Of a stretch of 35,758 bases of DNA, positions 1 to 6,681 are shown piece after piece. The DNA is taken from NCBI GenBank assembly GCA_022616375.1, contig JAKEEW010000401.1:1-35758 (forward strand), in the 5' to 3' direction. The notes under the pieces were generated by a model. That model had not been told where the DNA came from, searched no databases, and worked only from the letters and a program-made list of their open reading frames with translations. The translations under genes were made by a program, and so were the position numbers. How positions within the stretch are numbered: position 1 is the stretch's first letter; each line of letters opens with the position of its first letter. The stretch comes from Sporichthyaceae bacterium (lineage in GTDB: Bacteria > Actinomycetota > Actinomycetes > JAKEEW01).

Positions 1-515
1 CCAAGGATCGGGTCATGCGCCAGTTCAGCGCGGGGGAGATCGACGTGCTGGTGGCCACCACGGTGATCGAGGTCGGGGTAGATGTGCCGAACGCGAGCAC
101 GATGGTGGTCATGGACGCGGACCGGTTCGGGGTGGCGCAGCTGCACCAGATCCGCGGCCGGGTCGGCCGTGGGTCCGCGCCCGGGTTGTGCCTGCTGGTC
201 ACCGAGGCCGCGGCCGACAGTCCGGCCAGGGAGCGGCTGGACGCGATCGCCGCCAGCACCGACGGCTTCGCGCTGTCCAGGCTCGACCTCGAGCAACGCC
301 GGGAGGGCGACGTGCTCGGCGCCAGCCAGTCCGGTCGGCGGACCAGCCTGCGGTTGCTGTCCGTGCTGCGCGACGAGGATCTGATCAGGCAGGCGCGTGA
401 GGAGGCCGGCGCGCTGATCGAGGCCGACCCCGAGCTGGTCGGCCATCCGGCCTTGGCCGCGGCGGTTGCCGAGTTCGTCGACCCGGACCAGGCCGAGTTC
501 CTGGAGAAGGCGTGA
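1..515 (+). CDS. recG: ATP-dependent DNA helicase RecG, C-terminal part
   Basis: This is the 3' end of a superfamily 2 DNA helicase; the gene enters from the left edge and the first whole codon is at base 3. About 170 residues are visible. They include helicase motif V (TTVIEVGVDVPNAS) and motif VI (QIRGRVGRG, the arginine-finger motif), followed by the RecG-type C-terminal segment (EQRREGDVLGASQSGR). RecG remodels stalled replication forks and branch-migrates Holliday junctions in the cytoplasm. Position just before rsmD and coaD matches the usual actinobacterial order and separates it from Mfd or UvrB, which share the helicase motifs. Its TGA stop overlaps the GTG start of rsmD (GTGA), implying translational coupling. 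Confidence 0.93.
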   Translation, partial: KDRVMRQFSAGEIDVLVATTVIEVGVDVPNASTMVVMDADRFGVAQLHQIRGRVGRGSAPGLCLLVTEAAADSPARERLDAIAASTDGFALSRLDLEQRREGDVLGASQSGRRTSLRLLSVLRDEDLIRQAREEAGALIEADPELVGHPALAAAVAEFVDPDQAEFLEKA

Positions 516-1105
516 CCCGGATCGTGGCCGGGATCGCCAAGGGCCGGCGGCTGACCGTGCCGGCCGGGCTGGCCACCCGGCCGACTTCCGACCGGGCCAG
601 GGAGGGGCTGTTCTCCACCCTCGAGTCGATCCGGGGGTCGCTGGCCGGCGCCCGGGTGCTCGACCTGTATGCGGGCTCGGGCGCGGTTGGCCTGGAGGCG
701 CTGTCCCGGGGGGCCACGCACGCGCTGCTGGTCGAGGCTGATGCGCGGGCGCTTCGGGTGTTGCGCTCCAACATCGCCAACCTCGAGCTGCCCGGAGCCG
801 AGCTCAGCCAGGGCCGGGTCGAGCGGATCGTGTCCGGCCCACCCGGCGGGGAGCGCTACGACCTGGTGTACGCCGATCCGCCGTACGCGATCGGCGACCC
901 GGAGGTGGCCGCGGTGCTGTCCGCGCTGCGCGAGCACGGCTGGTTGGCTCCGGCGGCGCTGATCGTGATCGAGCGGCCGGCCCGGGGAGGCGACTTCGTG
1001 TGGCCGGTGGGATATGTACCGGATCGGGCACGCCGGTACGGCGAGGCGATGCTCTGGTACGGTCGCGCCGCTGGCCCCGACTCGGTTACCGCGGCTACCG
1101 GCTGA
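512..1105 (+). CDS. rsmD: 16S rRNA (guanine(966)-N(2))-methyltransferase RsmD
   Basis: RsmD methylates N2 of G966 in 16S rRNA of the small subunit, using S-adenosylmethionine. The 197-residue length is typical. Visible marks are the N-terminal RIVAGIAKGRRL, the conserved RPTSDRAREGLFS segment, the SAM-binding loop VLDLYAGSGAVGLEALSRGA, and the catalytic motif DPPY at residues 122-125, as in N2-guanine/N6-adenine methyltransferases. The GTG start at 512 overlaps the recG stop by four bases; no independent SD is needed if the two are coupled. Twelve bases separate it from coaD, the normal partner gene in many bacteria. Confidence 0.94.
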   Translation: MTRIVAGIAKGRRLTVPAGLATRPTSDRAREGLFSTLESIRGSLAGARVLDLYAGSGAVGLEALSRGATHALLVEADARALRVLRSNIANLELPGAELSQGRVERIVSGPPGGERYDLVYADPPYAIGDPEVAAVLSALREHGWLAPAALIVIERPARGGDFVWPVGYVPDRARRYGEAMLWYGRAAGPDSVTAATG

Positions 1106-1117
1106 AGGAGCGAACCC

Positions 1118-1597
1118 GTGCGACGCGTCGTCTGTCCAGGCTCGTTCGACCCGGTCACGAACGGACATCTCGACGTCATCGGGCGCGCGTCCACCCTCTA
1201 CGACCAGGTAGTCGTCGCGGTGCTGGTCAACGTCAACAAGACCGGGCTGTTCACGGTCGAGGAGCGGATGGAGCTGCTCGCCGACGTGACCAAGGTGTAC
1301 GGCAACATCGTCGTCACCTCATTCCACGGCCTGCTGGTCGACTTCTGTCGGGAACACGACATCCCGGCGATCATCAAGGGCCTTCGCGCGGTGAGCGACT
1401 TCGACTACGAGCTGCAGATGGCCCAGATGAACCATTCGCTCTCCGGGGTGGAAACGCTGTTCGTGGCGACGAACCCGCTCTACAGTTTCCTCTCGTCCAG
1501 CCTTGTCAAAGAGGTTGCGACCTACGGTGGAGATGTCTCGGGCCTGGTGCCCGAGGTGGTCTTCGACCGAATTCGCGACAAGCTGGGTCATCGCTGA
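1118..1597 (+). CDS. coaD: phosphopantetheine adenylyltransferase
   Basis: CoaD transfers AMP from ATP to 4'-phosphopantetheine, the penultimate step of coenzyme A synthesis. The 159-residue product begins MRRVVCPGSFDPVTNGHLDV, containing the nucleotidyltransferase GSFDPxTxGH motif (residues 8-17). The C-terminal YSFLSSSLVKEVATYGGDV matches the family's conserved ISSTxxRE-like region. The GTG start is set by a good SD, AAGGAG at 1105-1110, with 7 bases of spacing; the SD overlaps the last base of the rsmD stop, so the two genes form one transcription unit. Nothing unusual was seen. Confidence 0.95.
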   Translation: MRRVVCPGSFDPVTNGHLDVIGRASTLYDQVVVAVLVNVNKTGLFTVEERMELLADVTKVYGNIVVTSFHGLLVDFCREHDIPAIIKGLRAVSDFDYELQMAQMNHSLSGVETLFVATNPLYSFLSSSLVKEVATYGGDVSGLVPEVVFDRIRDKLGHR

Positions 1598-1709
1598 CCC
1601 AGCCCGACACAGGCCGCATCCTGCGCCGCCCAAACCACGCGGCGCCGGCACCGGCCTCGCGCCGACCTCGGGGCCGGCCGATACGCAGAGCTGGGAGGGG
1701 CGAGTACAC

Positions 1710-2369
1710 GTGGATGCACTCGAAATCCTGGACGAGCTTGAGCGGCTGATCGAAGACGCCCGGATGATGCCGATGTCGGCATCGTGTCTGGTGAACCGGG
1801 CCGAAGCCATGGAGCTCGTGCACCAGCTGCGCGAGGCGCTGCCGCACGAGCTGCGGCACGCGGCCATGCTGCTGCGCGATCGGGAAGCGATGATCGACGA
1901 GGGCCGCCGGGAGGCTGAACGGGTTCTGGCCGCGGCCCACGAGGAGCGCAGTCGGCTGCTCGCCGAGGCGGAGGCCAGGGAGGCCGACTACCGGCCGGCC
2001 GCGGTGTCGGGCGGGGTCGACCGGGAGGCGCTGGCGATCCGGCAGGAGGCCGACGAGTACGTGGACCAGCAGCTGGCCAACCTAGAGCTGATCTTGAACA
2101 AGGCGCTCGGCGCGGTCCAGCAGGGCCGCGGCCGGCTACGCAACGGCAGCGAACCCGACTTCGGACCGGCCGGCGACTTCCTGCCGCGGCAGGACTACCG
2201 CACCGATGCCGACTACAGCACCGGCGAGTACGGCCAGATGCCCGACTACGATCCCAGCCCGGAGTACGGGTCGGCTCCCGACTACGGATCGAACCACGAC
2301 TACGGGCCGGCCACCGAGTACGGTCGGCCGGCCGAGTACGGCCCGGTCGCCCCGGAGCGTCGCTACTGA
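1710..2369 (+). CDS. sepIVA: SepIVA-like DivIVA-domain septation factor with a Tyr-rich repeat tail
   Basis: The product is 219 residues with the GTG start at 1710, preceded by GGAGGGG at 1694-1700. The N-terminus (LDELERLIEDARMMPMSASC) and the later segment YVDQQLANLELILNKAL (118-134) closely resemble mycobacterial SepIVA (Rv2927c), a cytoplasmic coiled-coil protein required for septation. Residues 47-95 are a charged Ala/Glu/Arg coiled coil, clearly shorter than I recall for the mycobacterial protein. Residues 146-219 form a tail with repeated DYG/EYG/DYD units at 6-9 residue spacing, ending PERRY. Position directly upstream of yceD-rpmF-rnc-mutM is the same as in mycobacteria. An upstream in-frame extension to 1503 overlaps coaD and is not credible. 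The tail is the novel part; its function is unknown. Confidence 0.82.
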   Translation: MDALEILDELERLIEDARMMPMSASCLVNRAEAMELVHQLREALPHELRHAAMLLRDREAMIDEGRREAERVLAAAHEERSRLLAEAEAREADYRPAAVSGGVDREALAIRQEADEYVDQQLANLELILNKALGAVQQGRGRLRNGSEPDFGPAGDFLPRQDYRTDADYSTGEYGQMPDYDPSPEYGSAPDYGSNHDYGPATEYGRPAEYGPVAPERRY

Positions 2370-2415
2370 TCGCGGGCGTGACGGCTGACCCAACTCGCAC
2401 GCCAAACGCCTTGAT

Positions 2416-2444
2416 CCGCCCGAGATGTACGACATGTCGGGCGG
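2416..2444 (+). terminator. strong hairpin after sepIVA
   Basis: A 13-base arm at 2416-2428 pairs with 2432-2444 with one mismatch around the 3-base loop ACG. The arms begin and end with CCGCCCGA / TCGGGCGG. It lies 47 bases after the sepIVA stop. No U-tract follows, which is common for GC-rich actinobacterial terminators. It could equally be a DNA-level palindrome. Confidence 0.55.
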
Positions 2445-2525
2445 CTGGGCGCGACTAGGGTACGAGTTGTGTTTCGGGCCCGGCCATCCGTCAGCCTGCT
2501 TGATCAGCGGATCCGGGCGACTGGT

Positions 2526-2554
2526 TTGGGCGGCGGGGCAAGGTCAGGTAACCT
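2526..2554 (+). promoter_or_regulatory. probable promoter of the yceD-rpmF-rnc-mutM operon
   Basis: TTGGGC (2526-2531) as -35 and TAACCT (2549-2554) as -10 are separated by 17 bases, a normal housekeeping-sigma spacing. The predicted transcript starts near 2561, about 27 bases before the yceD start. Confidence 0.5.
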
Positions 2555-2582
2555 TGCCAACCGGTCTCATCGCTGACCGGTT
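2537..2582. repeat. two consecutive palindromes around the yceD promoter -10 and leader
   Basis: The first is perfect: 8-base arms GGCAAGGT / ACCTTGCC (2537-2544, 2551-2558) around CAGGTA, overlapping the proposed -10. The second has 7-base arms AACCGGT / ACCGGTT (2559-2565, 2576-2582) around a 10-base loop and would lie in the 5' leader, ending 5 bases before the ATG. The first could be an operator and the second an mRNA hairpin. Both arms are read directly; the roles are inferred. Confidence 0.5.
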
Positions 2583-2587
2583 TCGCC

Positions 2588-3175
2588 ATGCCCGAAGAGA
2601 GCAGGAGAGCACTGAAAGGCCTGGATCCTCGCGCCCCGCTCGTGATCGACACTCGTGAGCTGGGACGCCGCCCAGGATCTATGCGCAAGCTCTCCCGTAC
2701 TGTTCCGGCACCGGCGCAGCTGGGCATCGAGGTCGTGGGTGTTCCCGAGGGCACCGAAGTCGAGCTGGACGTGCGGCTCGAGTCGGTGGTCGAGGGTGTG
2801 CTCGTGACCGCGACCGCGACCACAACCGCGTCGGGTGAGTGCGTGCGCTGCCTTGATCCACTCGAGCGTGAGCTCGAGGCAGGGTTCCAGGAGCTGTACG
2901 CCTACCCGGATGCGGGGTTCGCGGACGACGAGGAGGCCCTGCGGCTCGAGGGCGACTTGATCGATCTTGAGCCGTTGCTGCGCGACGCGGTGGTGCTCGC
3001 ACTTCCGCTCGCGCCGGTGTGCCGGGACGACTGTCGCGGCCTGTGCCCCGAGTGCGGGGTGCGGCTGGCGGCCGATCCGGAGCACCGGCATCAGGCCGTC
3101 GACATACGGTGGGCGGCACTGGCCGGCTACCGCCGGTCCGAGGGCGATCAGGACAACGAGAAACAGGAGAGCTAG
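2588..3175 (+). CDS. yceD: YceD/DUF177 family protein
   Basis: This 195-residue DUF177 protein sits, as in most bacteria, immediately before rpmF (2 bases). YceD homologues are linked genetically to rRNA and ribosome assembly (23S rRNA accumulation), but the biochemistry is not settled. The N-terminal PRAPLVIDTRELGRRPGSM matches the actinobacterial family. Cysteine pairs (CVRC; CRDDCRGLCPECG near the C-terminus) look like a zinc-binding arrangement. The ATG at 2588 has no SD. AGGAG at 2603-2607 precedes only CTG codons (2612, 2621), so the start is less certain than the gene; family N-termini favour a start within about 10 codons of the chosen one. Confidence 0.88.
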   Translation: MPEESRRALKGLDPRAPLVIDTRELGRRPGSMRKLSRTVPAPAQLGIEVVGVPEGTEVELDVRLESVVEGVLVTATATTTASGECVRCLDPLERELEAGFQELYAYPDAGFADDEEALRLEGDLIDLEPLLRDAVVLALPLAPVCRDDCRGLCPECGVRLAADPEHRHQAVDIRWAALAGYRRSEGDQDNEKQES

Positions 3176-3177
3176 CC

Positions 3178-3351
3178 GTGGCGGTCCCTAAGCGCAAGGT
3201 TTCGCGCAGTAACACCAGGACCCGGCGCGCCAACTGGAAGGCGGCCAAGCCGACGCTGGTCAGCTGCGAGCGTTGCCGCGAGCCGCGCCTGCCGCACCAG
3301 GCGTGCCCGACCTGCGGCACGTACAACCAGCGCCAGGTCGTCGACGTCTGA
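3178..3351 (+). CDS. rpmF: 50S ribosomal protein L32
   Basis: The protein is 57 residues: [20 protein letters not shown], then a zinc ribbon with CERC and CPTC pairs, so it is the zinc-binding (C+) form of L32. The GTG start at 3178 is preceded by CAGGAGA at 3164-3170. It lies 2 bases after yceD and 8 bases before rnc, within one operon. C+ L32 is often replaced by a C- paralogue under zinc limitation in actinobacteria; no such paralogue is in this window. Confidence 0.97.
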   Translation: MAVPKRKVSRSNTRTRRANWKAAKPTLVSCERCREPRLPHQACPTCGTYNQRQVVDV

Positions 3352-3359
3352 CCCGCCAG

Positions 3360-4094
3360 GTGTCCGCCGTCCCGGCCCAGGTGCCGCCCTACGCGAAGCT
3401 CGAGGCGGCGCTCGGCTACACGCTCGACCATGAGTTGCTCGAGCGTGCGCTGACCCATCGCTCGTACGCGTACGAGCACGGTGGGCTGCCCACGAACGAG
3501 CGGCTGGAGTTCCTCGGCGACTCGGTGCTCGGTCTGGTCGTCACCGACACCCTGTTCCACCAGCATCCCGATCTTGCCGAGGGCCAGCTCGCCAAGCTGC
3601 GCGCGGCCGTGGTCAACATGCGTGCGCTCGCCGACATCAGCCGTGGCCTGGATCTGGGCGCCTACCTGCGGCTCGGCCGCGGTGAAGAAGGCACCGGCGG
3701 CCGGGACAAGTCGTCCATCCTGGCCGACACGCTCGAGGCGATCATCGGTGCGGTCTACGTGCAGCGCGGCCTGACCGACGCATCGGCGCTGGTGCACCGG
3801 TTGTTCGATCCGCTGATCGAGGCATCCGCGCAGCTCGGTGCCGGTCTGGACTGGAAGACCAGCCTGCAGGAGCTGACCGCCGCGACCGGCCTTGGCGTCC
3901 CGGAGTATCTGGTGACCGAGGACGGGCCGGACCACATGAAGGTCTTCACCGCCGCCGCCTGCGTGGGTGGGGTCATCTACGGTCAGGGCAGCGGGCGCAG
4001 CAAGAAGGAGGCCGAGCAGCAGGCGGCCGAGGCGGCCTGGACCGCGCTGCGCAAGATCGTAGAGGCCGACGGCCCGAACGTCGGCAACCTCTAG
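3360..4094 (+). CDS. rnc: ribonuclease III
   Basis: RNase III cleaves double-stranded RNA, processing the 30S rRNA precursor and structured mRNAs. The product is 244 residues from the GTG at 3360 (a second in-frame GTG is at 3381). The catalytic signature [13 protein letters not shown] is at residues 46-58, and [12 protein letters not shown] near 122-133 supplies the other metal-binding acidic residues. A C-terminal dsRNA-binding domain (about 163-240) ends with [18 protein letters not shown]. The frame is open upstream into rpmF, but that extension is non-homologous. Translation is probably coupled to rpmF, since no clear SD is present. Confidence 0.95.
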   Translation: MSAVPAQVPPYAKLEAALGYTLDHELLERALTHRSYAYEHGGLPTNERLEFLGDSVLGLVVTDTLFHQHPDLAEGQLAKLRAAVVNMRALADISRGLDLGAYLRLGRGEEGTGGRDKSSILADTLEAIIGAVYVQRGLTDASALVHRLFDPLIEASAQLGAGLDWKTSLQELTAATGLGVPEYLVTEDGPDHMKVFTAAACVGGVIYGQGSGRSKKEAEQQAAEAAWTALRKIVEADGPNVGNL

Positions 4095-4115
4095 ACCGCC
4101 GACTCGTCCGGCCCG

Positions 4116-4988
4116 ATGCCTGAGCTTCCCGAAGTCGAGGTAGTCCGGCGTGGTCTGGACCGGTTTGTGGTCGGCCGCACGGTATCTGCCGTGGCGGTCA
4201 TGCATCCCCGCTCGGTTCGCCGGCAGCCCGCCGGGGCGGCCGAGCTGGTGGCCCGGCTGACCGGGTGCCGGATCGAGGCGGCCCGCCGGCGCGGCAAGTT
4301 CCTCTACCTCCCGCTGGACTCGGGTGAGGCGATCGTGGCCCACCTCGGGATGAGCGGACAGTTGCTCATGGTCCCGACCGCTACGGAGCCCGAGATCCAC
4401 CTACGGATCCGGGTCGGCTTCGTCGACGGTGATCCGGAGCTGCGGTTCGTCGACCAGCGCACGTTCGGCGGGCTGGCGGTCGAGCCCACGGTGCCGACCG
4501 AGGACCCCGACGACCCGGTGCCGCAGTCGATAACCCATATCGCCAGGGACCCGTTCGACCCGCTGTTCGACGACGCCGAGTTCGCCCGGCGGCTGCGGCT
4601 GCGCAAGACCGGGATCAAGCGGGCGCTACTGGATCAAGGACTGATCAGCGGGGTCGGCAACATCTACGCCGACGAGGCGCTGTGGCGGGCGCAGCTGCAC
4701 TACGCAAGGCCGACCGAGACGCTGACCCGGCCGGCGATCGTCCGGCTGATGGAGGCGGTTCGCGAGGTGATGGCGGCCGCCCTGACCGAGGGCGGGACCA
4801 GCTTCGACCGGCTGTACGTGAACGTGAACGGGGAGAGTGGCTACTTCGACCGGTCGCTTGCGGTCTACGGCCGGCAGGACGAGCCGTGCCCGCGGTGCGG
4901 CAGCCCGGTCCGCCGGGACGCGTTCATGAACCGCTCCTCGTACACCTGTCCGCGCTGCCAACCCCGGCCGCGCCGGGCGCACTGGTAG
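4116..4988 (+). CDS. mutM: formamidopyrimidine-DNA glycosylase
   Basis: MutM (Fpg) removes 8-oxoguanine and formamidopyrimidines and nicks the abasic site. The 290-residue product starts [15 protein letters not shown]; after Met removal Pro2 is the Schiff-base nucleophile and Glu3 the catalytic acid. Lys61 in RRRGKFLYL corresponds to the conserved Lys57 region. The [12 protein letters not shown] helix-two-turn-helix segment is present, and a C-terminal zinc finger CPRC...CPRC carries the conserved Arg in FMNRSSYTC. The start lies 21 bases after rnc. It is last in the yceD-rpmF-rnc-mutM operon and converges on the CAP gene, 31 bases away. Confidence 0.96.
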   Translation: MPELPEVEVVRRGLDRFVVGRTVSAVAVMHPRSVRRQPAGAAELVARLTGCRIEAARRRGKFLYLPLDSGEAIVAHLGMSGQLLMVPTATEPEIHLRIRVGFVDGDPELRFVDQRTFGGLAVEPTVPTEDPDDPVPQSITHIARDPFDPLFDDAEFARRLRLRKTGIKRALLDQGLISGVGNIYADEALWRAQLHYARPTETLTRPAIVRLMEAVREVMAAALTEGGTSFDRLYVNVNGESGYFDRSLAVYGRQDEPCPRCGSPVRRDAFMNRSSYTCPRCQPRPRRAHW

Positions 4989-4996
4989 CGACCGCC

Positions 4997-5011
4997 GGCG
5001 CTGCCCGCGCC
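4997..5011. terminator. short hairpin between convergent mutM and CAP gene
   Basis: Perfect 5-base arms GGCGC / GCGCC around TGCCC lie in the 31-base gap between the two stops. This is weak evidence for a bidirectional terminator. Confidence 0.25.
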
Positions 5012-5019
5012 GTCAAAGA

Positions 5020-5706
5020 TCAGGTGTAGCCGAACATCTGGGTCCAGAACGGACCCCCGTCGCCGCCCAGGTACACCCCGACTCCGACCGCCTTCGAGTC
5101 GCAGTTGAGGATGTTCTTCCGGTGCCCGGAGCTGGCCATCCAGGCCGCCACCACCGACTTCGCGGTGGGATAACCGTGCGCGATGTTCTCGGCCGACGGG
5201 TTGGTGTATCCGGCCGCCTCGGCCCGGTCCCACGGCGACGTGCCATCTGGAGACTCGTGCGAGAAATAGTCCCGCCGAGCCATATCGGCGCTGTGCTTAC
5301 GGGCGGCGGTGCGCAGCCGGCTGTCGGTGCGCAGCGAGCTGGTGCAGCCCTCTTTCTTCCGCTCGGCATTGGTGAGCTTGATCACCGAGGATTCCAGGGC
5401 CGAACGCGGATCCGGCTCCTCGGCCGGCCCAGTGGACTGACTGGGGCTGGGGCTCGGCGTCGAGCTTGTCGACACGTCGTCGGCGACGCCGTCCGACTGG
5501 TTGGGTGCGGCGCGGTCACCGACCCCGGTGGGGCTTCCGGACGGGGTGAGCGCGGCCTCGGTCCGGGACCCGGAACTGTCGACCGGGGAGATCACCTCGC
5601 GGTGCAGCTCGTAGCCCCCGGCCACCCCGAGCGACCCGACGAGGACGAAGCTGGACGCCAGTGTGATTAACCGCGAACGACGTTGAAGCCGGCGTTGCCC
5701 TGCCAC
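5020..5706 (-). CDS. secreted/anchored CAP (SCP-like) domain protein
   Basis: The protein is 228 residues on the reverse strand with a GTG start (5706-5704). An Arg-rich N-terminus and one hydrophobic segment (about 13-31) form a signal peptide or anchor. Residues 40-100 are a Ser/Thr/Pro-rich spacer. Residues 105-228 are a CAP domain of the bacterial YkwD type: LTNAERKKEG, RDYFSHESPDG, SAENIAHGYP (Glu173) and SSGHRKNILN (His195). Cys121 and Cys202 could form a disulfide outside the membrane. Bacterial CAP proteins are extracytoplasmic; their activity is mostly unknown. TAGGGT on the reverse strand, 8 bases before the start codon, suggests a leaderless transcript. Confidence 0.85.
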   Translation of the reverse strand: MAGQRRLQRRSRLITLASSFVLVGSLGVAGGYELHREVISPVDSSGSRTEAALTPSGSPTGVGDRAAPNQSDGVADDVSTSSTPSPSPSQSTGPAEEPDPRSALESSVIKLTNAERKKEGCTSSLRTDSRLRTAARKHSADMARRDYFSHESPDGTSPWDRAEAAGYTNPSAENIAHGYPTAKSVVAAWMASSGHRKNILNCDSKAVGVGVYLGGDGGPFWTQMFGYT

Positions 5707-5714
5707 GGGCGCTC

Positions 5715-5720
5715 ACCCTA
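5715..5720 (-). promoter_or_regulatory. candidate -10 of the CAP gene (leaderless)
   Basis: The reverse-strand hexamer TAGGGT fits TAnnnT and ends 8 bases before the GTG. No SD of full strength lies between them. No convincing -35 was found. Confidence 0.35.
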
Positions 5721-5886
5721 CTGCGTTCCGGCGGTAACCGCGCCCCTTCGGCGGAGTCGATCACCCCCTCGGCGCACCGGCCCAACGATGATCAATTAGT
5801 CGCCCAGACCGCCGAACGGGGTGCCAAACTGGCCCCCGGCCTGGGCAAACATCCTCAAGACACACAAGGTGACGGCCCGGTCACTC

Positions 5887-5916
5887 TTGACCCAGGCCCC
5901 TGAAAGGTGCGACGCT
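5887..5916 (+). promoter_or_regulatory. candidate promoter of the small coiled-coil gene
   Basis: TTGACC at 5887-5892 is a good -35; GACGCT at 5911-5916 (18-base spacer) keeps the A at position 2 and T at position 6. This would give a leader of about 85 bases before 6005. The rest of the 298-base gap (5707-6004) shows no gene or repeat that I can support. Confidence 0.35.
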
Positions 5917-6004
5917 TGAAGCCCGCGCACCCCTGTCGAGCGCTCGCGTCTGGGTGCCTGCGTGGTCACATCACACCAGGGTCTCTCATCGTGGAGGACC
6001 GTCC

Positions 6005-6199
6005 ATGGCGAAGGCGCTTCTCGGGCACGTCGGGGGGCCTGACCCCCGCATACTTGCCGAGATGCGTCGTCTTCAGCAGCGTGTACGCGACCTCGAGAAC
6101 GAGCTCGATCGAGTACAGGCCGAGAACGACGCACTGATCACTTCTCACACCGAGCTGGCCGACCTAGATCGACCAGTACGGGAGCCGGCGCTCACCTGA
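6005..6199 (+). CDS. small conserved actinobacterial coiled-coil protein
   Basis: A 64-residue protein starts MAKALLGHVGGPDPRILAEM and continues as one coiled-coil helix with heptad-spaced Leu/Val and many Arg/Glu (MRRLQQRVRDLENELDRVQ), ending PVREPALT. The ATG at 6005 has GTGGAGG at 5990-5996, 8 bases upstream, which selects it over the in-frame start at 5954. From memory, very similar 60-75 residue proteins with the same MxKALLGxVGG N-terminus and EPALT end occur near smc in Streptomyces and other actinobacteria, annotated as hypothetical. The function is unknown; it may be a homodimer or an adaptor. The short invariant N-terminus looks like an interaction motif. Confidence 0.8.
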   Translation: MAKALLGHVGGPDPRILAEMRRLQQRVRDLENELDRVQAENDALITSHTELADLDRPVREPALT

Positions 6200-6225
6200 G
6201 CGCCAGCCGCCCATCCACAGCAGCC

Positions 6226-6291
6226 GAACGGAGTCGCTGTGGCGGACGGGACACCCCGTGAGTGGGCCCGTCTGCTTCACCGGCTCCGTTC
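6226..6291. repeat. long imperfect inverted repeat after the small coiled-coil gene
   Basis: The 25-base arms 6226-6250 and 6267-6291 match at 20 of 25 positions (outer GAACGGAG / CTCCGTTC and inner GACGGG / CCCGTC), with a 16-base loop. It starts 26 bases after the stop at 6199. It could be a terminator or a structured RNA; no U-tract follows. Confidence 0.6.
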
Positions 6292-6329
6292 TCACGTCCG
6301 GCCCACGTCTCAGCTCCACGCCGTATAGT

Positions 6330-6410
6330 CCATGATCGCCGTTTTCATGATCTCTTTTGTGCAAACGTGCAGGTCGTCGCTGAGTGAGATCATGAAAACA
6401 GCGATCATGG
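6330..6410. repeat. near-perfect 25-base inverted repeat
   Basis: Arms 6330-6354 and 6386-6410 are complementary at 24 of 25 bases (outer CCATGATCG / CGATCATGG, inner TTTTCATGATCTC / GAGATCATGAAAA), separated by 31 bases. It is AT-richer than anything around it. It lies in the 482-base gap (6200-6681) before smc. It is too long for a simple terminator and resembles an interspersed palindromic element. Confidence 0.75.
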
Positions 6411-6413
6411 GGG

Positions 6414-6470
6414 TCGGGTGCTAGGCACCCGATCATGGAGATCGGATGCTCGGCACCGTTTTCGGGTGCC
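6414..6470. repeat. tandem 28-base pair of small hairpins next to the palindrome
   Basis: The 16-mer TCGGGTGCTAGGCACC (6414-6429) recurs with two changes at 6442-6457, a 28-base period. The first copy folds with 8-base arms TCGGGTGC / GCACCCGA and loop TAG. The second forms GGCACC / GGTGCC (6452-6457, 6465-6470). GATCATGG occurs at 6403-6410 and again at 6431-6438, linking this block to the preceding palindrome. Confidence 0.55.
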
Positions 6471-6681
6471 TGCAGCTGGGCAACTTTCCACCCCTGTTCA
6501 GGTCGGTTCGCCAGACAGGTGCCGATGACCTGACGTCTACTCCGGTCCGATGCCGCCGCTCGGCGCGCTTGCCGGCGATCACGCCTGGTCGGCCGGTACA
6601 GTCGAACCCGGTCTTCCCCACCGCGGCATTCGCCGCCGCTGGCGCCAGCCACGGCGCCCGGCTTGGCCAGGAGAGCAGGTA

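Noticed and set aside
1503-1709. Upstream extension of sepIVA into coaD
   Set aside because: No family similarity, and a good SD precedes the GTG at 1710.
2679-4400. 573-codon reverse-strand frame over rpmF-rnc-mutM
   Set aside because: Shadow of four conserved genes; no domain and no RBS context.
5707-6004. tRNA or small RNA gene in the gap before the coiled-coil gene
   Set aside because: No cloverleaf, no conserved TTCGA arm in context, and no strong hairpin; only a possible promoter.
6550-6681. Long N-terminal extension of the smc frame
   Set aside because: No family similarity upstream of MHLKSVTLRG; AGGAGA at 6669 sets the GTG at 6682, and the extension enters the repeat-rich gap.
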